Positions 54,222 to 62,839 of a stretch of 64,000 bases of DNA are shown piece by piece. The stretch covers positions 854,936 through 918,935 of the forward strand of contig NZ_CM001514.1 of assembly GCF_000263715.2 (NCBI RefSeq), given 5' to 3'. How positions within the stretch are numbered: position 1 is the first letter of the stretch; each line of letters starts with the position of its first letter. The position numbers and the translations under genes are program-made. This DNA is from Pseudomonas synxantha BG33R (GTDB lineage Bacteria; Pseudomonadota; Gammaproteobacteria; Pseudomonadales; Pseudomonadaceae). The notes below the pieces were generated by a model. That model saw nothing but the letters and a program-made list of their open reading frames with translations, searched no databases and was not told the origin of the DNA.

Positions 54222-54980
54222 ATGGCCGTCCCCCTTACCACCCTCGTCGAGGAAGCCGACCGCTACCTTGGCAGTGCCAAAATTGCCGATTATTGCCCCA
54301 ATGGCTTGCAGGTCGAGGGCCGCCCGCAGGTGATGCGCATCGTCAGCGGTGTGACCGCAAGCCAGGCGCTGCTGGACGCCGCCGTCGAAGCCGGGGCCGA
54401 TCTGGTGCTTGTGCATCATGGTTATTTCTGGAAGGGCGAGAGCCCGTGTATCACCGGCATGAAGCAGCGCCGCCTGAAAACCCTGCTCAAGCACGACATC
54501 AGCCTATTGGCCTATCACCTGCCATTGGACCTGCACCCTGAGGTGGGCAATAACGCGCAGCTGGCCAAACAACTGGACATCACGGTCGAAGGCCCTTTGG
54601 ACCCGAGCAACCCCAAGGTGGTCGGACTGGTCGGGTCGCTGGCCGAACCCTTGTCACCGCGTGATTTCGCCCGCCGTGTGCAGGATGCGATGGGGCGCGA
54701 ACCGCTGTTGATCGAAGGCAGCCAGATGATCCGCCGCGTCGGCTGGTGCACCGGAGGTGGTCAGGGCTATATCGACCAGGCGATTGCCGCCGGGGTCGAC
54801 CTGTACCTGAGCGGTGAGGCCTCCGAGCAGACCTTCCACAGCGCCCGTGAAAACGACGTCAGCTTCATTGCTGCCGGTCATCACGCCACCGAGCGCTATG
54901 GGGTGCAGGCGTTGGGCGATTACCTGGCGCGACGCTTTGCCCTGGAGCATCTATTTATCGACTGCCCGAACCCGATCTGA
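54222..54980 (+). CDS. Nif3-like dinuclear metal-centre protein
   Basis: A 252-residue Nif3/DUF34 protein expected to form a hexamer with a two-metal site. IADYCPNGLQVEGRPQVMRI at the start, LVLVHHGYFWKGESPCITGM with two His ligands and ITAAGHHATERYGVQALG-type region near the end (FIAAGHHATERYGVQALG) are family marks. AGGAG lies upstream of the ATG. A role as GTP cyclohydrolase-like or metal chaperone has been proposed for the family; none can be shown here. Confidence 0.93.
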   Translation: MAVPLTTLVEEADRYLGSAKIADYCPNGLQVEGRPQVMRIVSGVTASQALLDAAVEAGADLVLVHHGYFWKGESPCITGMKQRRLKTLLKHDISLLAYHLPLDLHPEVGNNAQLAKQLDITVEGPLDPSNPKVVGLVGSLAEPLSPRDFARRVQDAMGREPLLIEGSQMIRRVGWCTGGGQGYIDQAIAAGVDLYLSGEASEQTFHSARENDVSFIAAGHHATERYGVQALGDYLARRFALEHLFIDCPNPI

Positions 54981-54999
54981 GCCTTAGAGCGCGACTGAA

Positions 55000-55086
55000 T
55001 GTGGGAGGGGGCTTGCTCCCGATGGCGATGGATCATTGAAATGTACTAACTGACACACTGCTATCGGGAGCAAGCCCCCTCCCACA
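55000..55086. repeat. REP pair (GTGGGAGGGGGCTTGCTCCC type)
   Basis: The two arms GTGGGAGGGGGCTTGCTCCC and GGGAGCAAGCCCCCTCCCAC face each other between the Nif3-like gene and cysD, as in the copy at 50651-50739. Confidence 0.92.
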
Positions 55087-55237
55087 CTTGAGTCTATTTG
55101 CGGCCAAACTGGCCGGTATATTCATATACCGTTTCGATCTAGATGGCGCCCTGAATAGAAGAAGGTGCTGTGCTAGCATGCCCCGCTCGAACACGGCCCG
55201 CCTGGCCGTCCATAAGATCGTTTTTCCGTGAGTAACC

Positions 55238-56155
55238 ATGGTCGACAAACTGACGCATCTGAAACAGCTGGAGGCGGAAAGCATCCACATCATCCGCGAG
55301 GTCGCCGCCGAGTTCGACAACCCGGTGATGCTCTACTCGATCGGTAAAGACTCCGCCGTGATGTTGCACCTGGCACGCAAGGCTTTCTTCCCGGGCAAGC
55401 TGCCGTTCCCAGTGATGCACGTCGACACGCGCTGGAAATTCCAGGAAATGTACAAGTTCCGCGACAAAATGGTCGAAGAGCTTGGTCTGGACCTGATCAC
55501 TCACGTCAACCCGGATGGTGTGGCGCAGGGTATCAACCCCTTCACCCACGGCAGCGCCAAGCACACCGATATCATGAAGACCGAGGGCCTCAAGCAAGCC
55601 CTGGACAAGCATGGTTTCGACGCAGCGTTCGGCGGCGCCCGTCGCGATGAAGAGAAGTCCCGTGCCAAAGAGCGCGTGTACTCGTTCCGCGACAGCAAGC
55701 ATCGCTGGGACCCGAAGAACCAGCGCCCGGAGCTGTGGAACGTTTACAACGGCAACGTCAACAAGGGCGAGTCGATCCGCGTGTTCCCGTTGTCCAACTG
55801 GACCGAACTGGATATCTGGCAGTACATCTACCTGGAAGGCATCCCGATCGTGCCGCTGTACTTCGCCGCCGAGCGCGAAGTGATCGAGAAGAACGGCACG
55901 TTGATCATGATCGACGACGACCGCATCCTCGAACACCTGTCCGACGAAGACAAAGCCCGCATCGTCAAAAAGAAGGTCCGTTTCCGTACCCTTGGCTGCT
56001 ACCCGTTGACGGGCGCGGTGGAGTCCGAAGCCGAGACGCTGACGGACATCATTCAGGAAATGCTCCTGACGCGAACTTCCGAGCGCCAGGGCCGGGTCAT
56101 CGACCACGATGGCGCCGGCTCCATGGAAGATAAAAAACGTCAAGGCTATTTCTAA
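55238..56155 (+). CDS. cysD: Sulfate adenylyltransferase subunit 2
   Basis: A 305-residue ATP sulfurylase small subunit, which adenylates sulfate to APS. The PP-loop motif [20 protein letters not shown] (about 30-49), [24 protein letters not shown] region ([20 protein letters not shown]) and C-terminal [20 protein letters not shown] are intact. It is cotranscribed with cysNC (9 bp gap). Confidence 0.98.
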   Translation: MVDKLTHLKQLEAESIHIIREVAAEFDNPVMLYSIGKDSAVMLHLARKAFFPGKLPFPVMHVDTRWKFQEMYKFRDKMVEELGLDLITHVNPDGVAQGINPFTHGSAKHTDIMKTEGLKQALDKHGFDAAFGGARRDEEKSRAKERVYSFRDSKHRWDPKNQRPELWNVYNGNVNKGESIRVFPLSNWTELDIWQYIYLEGIPIVPLYFAAEREVIEKNGTLIMIDDDRILEHLSDEDKARIVKKKVRFRTLGCYPLTGAVESEAETLTDIIQEMLLTRTSERQGRVIDHDGAGSMEDKKRQGYF

Positions 56156-56164
56156 GGGGCTGTC

Positions 56165-58063
56165 ATGTCGCATCAATCTGATTTGATCAGCGAGGACATC
56201 CTCGCCTACCTGGGCCAGCACGAGCGCAAAGAGATGTTGCGCTTCCTGACCTGCGGCAACGTCGACGACGGCAAGAGCACCCTGATCGGGCGCCTGCTGC
56301 ACGACTCCAAGATGATCTACGAAGATCACCTGGAAGCCATCACCCGCGATTCGAAGAAGTCCGGCACCACCGGCGATGACATCGACCTGGCCTTGCTGGT
56401 CGACGGCCTGCAGGCCGAGCGTGAGCAGGGCATCACCATCGATGTTGCCTACCGCTACTTCTCCACCGCCAAGCGCAAGTTCATCATCGCCGACACCCCG
56501 GGCCATGAGCAGTACACCCGCAACATGGCCACCGGTGCGTCCACCTGTGACCTGGCGATCATCCTGATCGACGCCCGCTATGGCGTGCAGACCCAGACCC
56601 GTCGCCACAGCTTTATCGCCTCGTTGCTGGGCATCAAGCACATCGTGGTGGCCGTCAACAAGATGGACATCAACGGCTTTGACCAAAGCGTATTCGAGTC
56701 GATCAAGGCCGATTACCTGAAGTTCGCCGAAGGCATCGCGTTCAAGCCAAGTACCCTGGCCTTCGTGCCGATGTCGGCGCTCAAGGGCGACAACGTGGTG
56801 AACAAGAGCGAGCGTTCGCCCTGGTACACCGGCCAGTCGCTGATGGAGATCCTCGAGACCGTCGAGATCGCCAACGACCGCAACTACACCGACCTGCGTT
56901 TCCCGGTGCAGTACGTCAACCGCCCGAACCTGAATTTCCGTGGTTTTGCCGGTACTCTTGCCAGCGGCATCGTGCACAAAGGCGACGAAGTCGTGGTGCT
57001 GCCGTCACGCAAACGCAGCCGGGTCAAATCCATCGTCACCTTCGAAGGTGAGCTGGAGCACGCCGGCCCAGGCCAGGCCGTCACCCTGACCATGGAAGAC
57101 GAGATCGATATCTCTCGTGGCGACCTGTTGGTGCATGCCGACAATGTGCCGCAAGTGACCGATGCGTTCGATGCCATGCTCGTGTGGATGGCTGAAGAGC
57201 CGATGCTGCCGGGCAAGAAATACGACATCAAGCGCGCTACCAGCTACGTGCCGGGCTCTATCACAAGCATCGTGCATCGCGTGGACGTGAACACCCTGGC
57301 CGAAGGCCCGGCGAGTTCGCTGCAGCTCAACGAAATTGGCCGGGTCAAGGTCAGCCTTGATGCCGCCATTGCGTTGGATGGCTATGACAGCAATCGCACC
57401 ACCGGCGCCTTTATCGTCATCGACCGTCTGACCAATGGCACCGTGGCCGCGGGCATGATCATCGCGCCACCGGCCAGCCAGGGCGGTGCAGCGCAGCACG
57501 ACAAATTGGCACACGTGGCCACTGAAGAACGTGCCCTGCGTTTCGGCCAGCAGCCGGCCACCGTGTTGTTCAGCGGCTTGTCGGGCGCCGGCAAGAGCAC
57601 GTTGGCCTATGCGGTTGAGCGCAAGCTGTTCGACATGGGGCGTGCGGTGTTCGTGCTGGACGGCCAGAACCTGCGGCATGACCTGAACAAAGGCTTGCCT
57701 CAGGACCGTGCCGGGCGCACCGAGAACTGGCGCCGTGCGGCTCACGTGGCGCGTCAGTTCAACGAAGCCGGTTTGCTGACCCTGGCGGCTTTTGTCGCGC
57801 CGGATGCCGAAGGCCGTGAACAGGCCAAGGCGCTGATTGGCAGTGATCGCCTCTTGACCGTCTATGTGCAGGCGTCGCCGCTGGTATGTGCCGAGCGTGA
57901 TCCGCAAGGTTTGTACGCGGCCGGTGGGGATAACATCCCTGGCGAGTCCTTCCCGTACGACGTGCCGTTGAATGCCGACCTGGTGATCGATACCCAGGCC
58001 TTGTCGCTGGAAGACAGCGTCAAGCAAGTGCTGGAGTTGTTGCGTCAGCGCGGCGCGATCTAG
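56165..58063 (+). CDS. cysNC: Bifunctional CysN/CysC: sulfate adenylyltransferase GTPase subunit and APS kinase
   Basis: A 632-residue fusion. The CysN GTPase part has P-loop [20 protein letters not shown] (about 31-50), [20 protein letters not shown] and [10 protein letters not shown]. The C-terminal APS kinase part (from about 450) has its own P-loop [14 protein letters not shown] (near 470) and [20 protein letters not shown]. Together with CysD it makes PAPS from sulfate and ATP. The fusion is usual in Pseudomonas. Confidence 0.98.
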   Translation: MSHQSDLISEDILAYLGQHERKEMLRFLTCGNVDDGKSTLIGRLLHDSKMIYEDHLEAITRDSKKSGTTGDDIDLALLVDGLQAEREQGITIDVAYRYFSTAKRKFIIADTPGHEQYTRNMATGASTCDLAIILIDARYGVQTQTRRHSFIASLLGIKHIVVAVNKMDINGFDQSVFESIKADYLKFAEGIAFKPSTLAFVPMSALKGDNVVNKSERSPWYTGQSLMEILETVEIANDRNYTDLRFPVQYVNRPNLNFRGFAGTLASGIVHKGDEVVVLPSRKRSRVKSIVTFEGELEHAGPGQAVTLTMEDEIDISRGDLLVHADNVPQVTDAFDAMLVWMAEEPMLPGKKYDIKRATSYVPGSITSIVHRVDVNTLAEGPASSLQLNEIGRVKVSLDAAIALDGYDSNRTTGAFIVIDRLTNGTVAAGMIIAPPASQGGAAQHDKLAHVATEERALRFGQQPATVLFSGLSGAGKSTLAYAVERKLFDMGRAVFVLDGQNLRHDLNKGLPQDRAGRTENWRRAAHVARQFNEAGLLTLAAFVAPDAEGREQAKALIGSDRLLTVYVQASPLVCAERDPQGLYAAGGDNIPGESFPYDVPLNADLVIDTQALSLEDSVKQVLELLRQRGAI

Positions 58064-58077
58064 GCTTTATTGCCGCA

Positions 58078-58118
58078 CAAAAAAGCCCGCCACCGAGTGA
58101 TCGGTGGCGGGCTTTTTA
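58078..58118 (+). terminator. Rho-independent terminator after cysNC
   Basis: AAAAAAGCCCGCCACCGA-GTGA-TCGGTGGCGGGCTTTTT is a perfect stem with a T-run, 14 bp after the stop. Confidence 0.95.
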
Positions 58119-58145
58119 CACATTCTCAAATGTGGACTCGGTCAA

Positions 58146-58234
58146 TGTGGGAGCTGGCTTGCCTGCGATGGCGGACTGTCAGTTTATTTATCCTTTGCTG
58201 ATCCACCGCTATCGCAGGCAAGCCAGCTCCCACA
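58146..58234. repeat. REP pair (GTGGGAGCTGGCTTGCCTGC type)
   Basis: TGTGGGAGCTGGCTTGCCTG and GCAGGCAAGCCAGCTCCCACA flank about 45 bases between the convergent cysNC and acyltransferase genes. It is of the same family as the REPINs at 1-80 and 677-755. Confidence 0.92.
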
Positions 58235-58256
58235 TTGAATTGCATCCACATGTTGA

Positions 58257-59156
58257 TCAGCGGCTGGCTGGAAAGTCTTTGTGCAACTGCTCCAGCAACG
58301 CATCCTTGTCTTCCCACAACCGGTTGATCCAGCCCTGGAACGCTAACCGGTACTCCCCATCCTGCTCATAATTCTTGCCAATGAATTCAGCCGGGATCTG
58401 CACCTCTTCAAACTGCACCACCACCTCCTTCACATTCCCGCACAGCAAATCCCAATAGCCGGGACGCCCGGCAGGGTAGTGAATGGTCACATTCACCAGT
58501 GATTTGAGCTGCTCCCCCATGGCATCCAGCACAAACGCAATACCGCCGGCCTTGGGCTTGAGTAAATAGCGGAATGGGGAGTTTTGCTGCGCATGTTTGC
58601 CCGGCGTAAAGCGTGTGCCTTCGGCAAAGTTGAAAATCCCCACGGGGTTGTCGCGAAACTTCGCACAGGTCTTGCGGGTGGTTTCCAGGTCTTTGCCTTT
58701 CTTTTCCGGGTGCTTCTCAAGATAAGCCTTGGTGTAGCGCTTCATGAACGGAAAGCCCAGTGCCCACCACGCCAAACCAATCACCGGCACCCAGATCAGC
58801 TCTTGCTTGAGGAAAAACTTCAGCGGGCGAATGCGCCGATTAAGCACGTATTGCAGCACCATGATATCGACCCAGCTCTGGTGGTTGCTGGTCACCAGAT
58901 ACGAATGCTGATAGTCCAGGCCTTCAAGGCCGCTCAGGTGCCAGCGTGTGCGGCGCACCAGGTTCATCCAGCCTTTGTTGTTGGTCACCCAGGCTTCGTG
59001 GGTGTGGTTCATCAGCCATTCGCTGAAGCGCTTGGCGAAGGGCAGTGCCTTGAACAGCGCGACAATAAACAGGAACGAGCACAGCAGGATCGTGTTCAGC
59101 GCCAGCAACAGCGAAGCGATCACCCCGCGTACGGCGGCAGGTAGAAAATCCAGCAT
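58257..59156 (-). CDS. Lysophospholipid acyltransferase (PlsC-like, YihG family)
   Basis: A 299-residue inner-membrane acyltransferase with an N-terminal membrane segment (GVIASLLLALNTILLCSFLF), the HX4D catalytic motif in TSNHQSWVDIMV and the substrate motif NFAEGTRFTPGKH. It probably acylates lysophosphatidic acid or a similar lysophospholipid. It abuts the pta stop, so it may be transcribed with pta. Confidence 0.92.
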   Translation of the reverse strand: MLDFLPAAVRGVIASLLLALNTILLCSFLFIVALFKALPFAKRFSEWLMNHTHEAWVTNNKGWMNLVRRTRWHLSGLEGLDYQHSYLVTSNHQSWVDIMVLQYVLNRRIRPLKFFLKQELIWVPVIGLAWWALGFPFMKRYTKAYLEKHPEKKGKDLETTRKTCAKFRDNPVGIFNFAEGTRFTPGKHAQQNSPFRYLLKPKAGGIAFVLDAMGEQLKSLVNVTIHYPAGRPGYWDLLCGNVKEVVVQFEEVQIPAEFIGKNYEQDGEYRLAFQGWINRLWEDKDALLEQLHKDFPASR

Positions 59157-61256
59157 TTAGATATCCATAGGTCGGTTGGCGGCTTGGATCGCAGTCAGCG
59201 CGATGGTGTACACGATGTCGTCTACCTGGGCGCCGCGCGGCAGGTCGTTGACCGGTTTGCGCAGGCCCTGGAGCATCGGCCCCAGGCTCACGCAATCGGC
59301 GCTGCGTTGCACGGCTTTGTAAGTGGTGTTGCCGGTGTTCAGGTCGGGGAATACGAACACCGTGGCCTTGCCCGCCACCTGGCTGTTGGGCGCCAATTGC
59401 CGGGCCACGCTTTCATTGGCGGCGGCGTCGTATTGCAGCGGTCCGTCGATCAGCAGCGAGCCTTGCTGTTCGTGGGCGAGCAGGGTGGCTTCGCGGACTT
59501 TTTCCACTTCTTCGCCGCTGGCCGAATCACCGCTGGAGTAGCTGATCATCGCCACGCGTGGCGTGATGCCGAACGCGGCGGCCGAGTCGGCGCTTTGCAG
59601 GGCGATTTCCGCCAGTTCCGCGGCGCTCGGGTGCGGGTTCATCACGCAGTCGCCGTATACCAGCACCTGCTCGGGGAACAGCATGAAGAACACCGACGAC
59701 ACCAGGGTGCAGCCCGGGGCGGTCTTGATCAGTTGCAGGGCCGGGCGAATGGTATTGGCGGTGGAGTGGATGACGCCGGAGACCAGGCCGTCCACTTCGT
59801 CCAGGGCGAGCATCATGGTGGCGATCACCACTGTGTCTTCCAGCTGTTGCTCGGCCATGGGGGCGTTGAGGCTTTTGGTCTTGCGCAAGGCAACCATCGG
59901 CTCGACATAGCGCTGGCGAATCAGGTCCGGGTCAAGAATCTCCAGCCCCTCGGGTAGCTCGATACCCTGGGCACGGGCGACCGCTTCGACATCCTCCGGT
60001 TTGGCCAACAGCACGCAGCGGGCAATGCCTCGGGCCTGGCAGATGGCGGCGGCTTGCACCGTCAGCGGCTCGCTGCCCTCGGGCAACACGATGCGCTTGT
60101 TGGCGGCCTGGGCCCGTTGGATCAACTGGTAGCGGAACACCGCCGGCGACAGGCGCATCTCCCGTGGCGTACCGCAACGCTGGTGCAGCCAGCGTGCATC
60201 GAGGTGGCTGGCGACGAAGTCGGTGATGATCTCCGCGCGCTCGCGGTCATCGATGGGGATTTCCTTGTTGAGGCTATTGAGCTGGTTGGCGGTATCGTAC
60301 GAGCCGGTGCTCACTGACAATACTGGCAATCCGGCCTGAAAGGCGCCGCGGCACAGGTCCATGATGCGCGGGTCGGGCAGGGTGTCGCTGGTCAGCAGCA
60401 GCCCGGCCAGTGGCACGCCGTTGATCGCGGCCAGGCTGACGGCGAGGATGATGTCGTCGCGATCGCCGGGGGTGACCACCAGGACGCCGGGCTTGAGCAG
60501 TTCTACGGTGTTGCGCATGGTACGGGCGCAAATGATGATCTTGGTCATGCGCCGGGTTTCATAGTCGCCGGCGTTGAGGACCTGCGCACCCATCAGGTCG
60601 GCGACATCGCGGGTGCGCGGGGCATTGAGTTCGGGCTGGTAGGGGATGCAGCCAAGCAGGCGGAAATCGCCGCTGCGCAACAACGGCGAGTGCTCTTTAA
60701 GGCGCGCCGAGAATGCCTCCATGCTTTCGTCGGTGCGCACTTTGTTGAGGATCACGCCCAATACTTTCGGGTCTTTGGGGCCGCCGAACAGTTGGGCCTG
60801 CAATTCCACCCGGCCAGAGAGCTCGGTGAGCACTTCGTTCTCCGGCGCCGAGACCAGGATCACTTCCGCATCCAGGCTCTTGGCCAGGTGCAGGTTGACC
60901 CGCGCGGCGTAGCTGGCGCTGCGGGTCGGCACCATGCCTTCGACGATCAGCACGTCTTTGCCTACTGCGGCCTGCTGATACAGGGTGATGATTTCTTCAA
61001 GCAGCTCATCGAGTTGGCCGTCGCCGAGCATTCGCTCCACATGGGCCAGGCCCAGGGGTTGTGGTGGCTTCAGGCCGTGGGTACGTGCCACCAGCTCAGT
61101 GGAGCGCTCCGGGCCGGTATCGCCCGGGTGTGGCTGGGCAATCGGTTTGAAGAAGCCGACTTTAAGGCCGGCCCGTTCCAGGGTGCGCACCAGCCCAAGG
61201 CTGATGGAGGTCAGACCCACACCAAAATCGGTGGGCGCGATAAAAAAAGTCTGCAT
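59157..61256 (-). CDS. pta: Phosphate acetyltransferase
   Basis: A 699-residue class II Pta converting acetyl-CoA and phosphate to acetyl phosphate. It has an N-terminal P-loop-like domain (MQTFFIAPTDFGVGLTSISL), a DRTGG domain (about 210-330) and a C-terminal catalytic PTA domain (from about 375; RIVLPEGSEPLTVQAAAICQ to DDIVYTIALTAIQAANRP). The ATG at 61256 has AGAG 7 bases upstream; a frame to 61277 is less likely. No ackA gene is adjacent. Confidence 0.96.
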   Translation of the reverse strand: MQTFFIAPTDFGVGLTSISLGLVRTLERAGLKVGFFKPIAQPHPGDTGPERSTELVARTHGLKPPQPLGLAHVERMLGDGQLDELLEEIITLYQQAAVGKDVLIVEGMVPTRSASYAARVNLHLAKSLDAEVILVSAPENEVLTELSGRVELQAQLFGGPKDPKVLGVILNKVRTDESMEAFSARLKEHSPLLRSGDFRLLGCIPYQPELNAPRTRDVADLMGAQVLNAGDYETRRMTKIIICARTMRNTVELLKPGVLVVTPGDRDDIILAVSLAAINGVPLAGLLLTSDTLPDPRIMDLCRGAFQAGLPVLSVSTGSYDTANQLNSLNKEIPIDDRERAEIITDFVASHLDARWLHQRCGTPREMRLSPAVFRYQLIQRAQAANKRIVLPEGSEPLTVQAAAICQARGIARCVLLAKPEDVEAVARAQGIELPEGLEILDPDLIRQRYVEPMVALRKTKSLNAPMAEQQLEDTVVIATMMLALDEVDGLVSGVIHSTANTIRPALQLIKTAPGCTLVSSVFFMLFPEQVLVYGDCVMNPHPSAAELAEIALQSADSAAAFGITPRVAMISYSSGDSASGEEVEKVREATLLAHEQQGSLLIDGPLQYDAAANESVARQLAPNSQVAGKATVFVFPDLNTGNTTYKAVQRSADCVSLGPMLQGLRKPVNDLPRGAQVDDIVYTIALTAIQAANRPMDI

Positions 61257-61335
61257 GCGAATTCTCTGGAGGTGCATGGCTTGGGTGGCGCCCTATGCAT
61301 GGGCGCCTACCGCGAATCAGGCGTCAAGGTTATCG

Positions 61336-61626
61336 TTATTCGCGCACTTGCGCACACCAGCCGCACGCAAAGGGTTGGCCTATTTTTTCAAGGCGTTGCG
61401 CGGGGTCCAGGACCCAGGCGCGCGACTGCCACGGTGGCTGGTGGCGCAGGTGCTGGGTGTGGCCGCAGGACAGCTCGGCAACCCAGTGCAGGTCTTCGTC
61501 CTGGCGGAATCCGGTGATCGTCGAGACCGTTGGTCGGCCCCGTCTGTCCGGGTTCTGTTCGCTTTCGGACAAATCCTTGTTTAGACTTGTCCGTTCTTCA
61601 TTCTTATGCAAAAGGTCTCGCCCCAT
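61336..61626 (-). CDS. DUF3565-family protein
   Basis: The C-terminal ITGFRQDEDLHWVAELSCGH TQHLRHQPPWQSRAWV segment and the closing CGWC match DUF3565, a small family with a His/Cys zinc-binding pattern and unknown role. The start is uncertain: ATG at 61626 overlaps in antisense the ATG of the FKBP gene on the plus strand, and a further ATG at 61656 lies inside that gene. The real start may be shorter, leaving room for the FKBP promoter. Confidence 0.7.
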   Translation of the reverse strand: MGRDLLHKNEERTSLNKDLSESEQNPDRRGRPTVSTITGFRQDEDLHWVAELSCGHTQHLRHQPPWQSRAWVLDPAQRLEKIGQPFACGWCAQVRE

Positions 61627-62110
61627 GACGATCGCCGCTAACAAGGCTGTCTCCATCGACTATACCCTGACCAACGACGCTGGTGAGGTCATCGACAGCT
61701 CAGCCGGCGGCGCGCCGCTGGTCTACCTGCAAGGCGCAGGTAACATCATCCCAGGCCTGGAAAAAGCCCTGGAAGGCAAGAACGTCGGTGACGAACTGAC
61801 CGTTGCCGTAGAACCTGAAGATGCCTACGGCGAATACTCCGCCGAGCTGGTCAGCACGTTGAGCCGCAGCATGTTCGAAGGCGTTGACGAGCTGGAAGTG
61901 GGCATGCAGTTTCACGCTTCCGCGCCGGACGGCCAAATGCAGATCGTCACCATCCGTGACCTGGACGGCGATGATGTGACTGTCGACGGCAACCACCCTC
62001 TGGCTGGCCAGCGCCTGAACTTCCAAGTGAAAATCGTTGCCATCCGCGATGCTTCCCAGGAAGAAGTGGCCCACGGCCACGTCCACGGTGAAGGCGGTCA
62101 CCACCATTGA
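61625..62110 (+). CDS. SlyD-like FKBP-type peptidyl-prolyl isomerase
   Basis: A 161-residue FKBP with an inserted IF domain. SIDYTLTNDAGEVIDSSAGG starts the FKBP fold, the insert lies around residues 70-120 (YGEYSAELVSTLSRSMFEGV) and a His-rich tail (HGHVHGEGGHHH) that can bind nickel or other metals closes the protein. AAGG precedes the ATG by nine bases. SlyD-type proteins act as folding helpers and nickel donors. It is divergent from DUF3565 with overlapping start codons. Confidence 0.94.
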   Translation: MTIAANKAVSIDYTLTNDAGEVIDSSAGGAPLVYLQGAGNIIPGLEKALEGKNVGDELTVAVEPEDAYGEYSAELVSTLSRSMFEGVDELEVGMQFHASAPDGQMQIVTIRDLDGDDVTVDGNHPLAGQRLNFQVKIVAIRDASQEEVAHGHVHGEGGHHH

Positions 62111-62132
62111 TTGTGGTTTGATCAATCGGTAG

Positions 62133-62167
62133 CAAAAACGCCCCGACTGGTTCGGGGCGTTTTTTTT
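62133..62167 (+). terminator. Rho-independent terminator after the FKBP gene
   Basis: AAAAACGCCCCGA-CTGG-TTCGGGGCGTTTTTTTT stem with a T-run, about 23 bp after the stop. Confidence 0.95.
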
Positions 62168-62176
62168 GCGTTTTAA

Positions 62177-62200
62177 TGTGGGAGGGGGCTTGCTCCCACA
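62177..62200. repeat. Single short REP hairpin
   Basis: TGTGGGAGGGGGCTTGCTCCCACA is a single unit with self-complementary ends, of the same family as the pairs at 50651-50739 and 55000-55086. Confidence 0.8.
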
Positions 62201-62230
62201 AGGGGATTTGTGATGATTCCGTGGGCAAAC

Positions 62231-62266
62231 AAAAATGCCCCGGACCTTTCGGTACGGGGCATTTCT
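62231..62266 (-). terminator. Rho-independent terminator after rpsT
   Basis: On the minus strand AGAAATGCCCCGTACC-GAAAGGTCCGGGGCATTTTT forms a stem with a U-run, about 40 bp after the rpsT stop. Confidence 0.9.
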
Positions 62267-62307
62267 TAACTGTTACGCAACCTGGGCTACGTGGCAGTTG
62301 TTACCAC

Positions 62308-62586
62308 TTAGGCTGCAGCAGGAACGCTCAGAGCCTTGATGTGGCCATTCAGGCGGCTCTTATGGCGAGCGGCCTTGTTCTTGTGGATGATGCCTTTATC
62401 GGCCATACGGTCGATAACTGGCACGGCCAGAACGTAAGCAGCTTGAGCTTTTTCAGCGTCTTTGGTGTCGATGGCTTTAACTACATTCTTGATGTAGGTA
62501 CGAACCATGGAACGCAGGCTGGCGTTGTGGCTGCGACGCTTCTCAGCCTGTTTTGCACGTTTTTTGGCGGAAGGTGTGTTGGCCAC
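62308..62586 (-). CDS. rpsT: 30S ribosomal protein S20
   Basis: A 92-residue basic ribosomal protein with the start [20 protein letters not shown] and [20 protein letters not shown] near the end. It is standard in length. It is divergent from murJ across a 250-bp gap that must hold both promoters. Confidence 0.98.
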   Translation of the reverse strand: MANTPSAKKRAKQAEKRRSHNASLRSMVRTYIKNVVKAIDTKDAEKAQAAYVLAVPVIDRMADKGIIHKNKAARHKSRLNGHIKALSVPAAA

Positions 62587-62839
62587 CGTCGAGCTCCTCG
62601 AAAGACTTTTTAGGAAATAGCAAACAAAATAGGCCGCGAATCATGCCGATGACTTGATGGGTTGTCAAGGGCGGCTGATGCGAACTGCTGAGTGGTCGAT
62701 CTGAAGAGGCGGGTGATTTATTTCCGGCGCTTGACCTGTAAACTCGCGAGCTTTGGCTCTGTGCTGTTGCAGGCGCGCAGTATCGCATAAGTGGGCGCTT
62801 TGTTCGCCTGCTCTTTATCTATAGGCGCAAACTCTTTCA

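Noticed and set aside
55139..56977. Open frame of 612 codons on the minus strand
   Set aside because: Antisense to cysD and cysN, with shadow-like composition.
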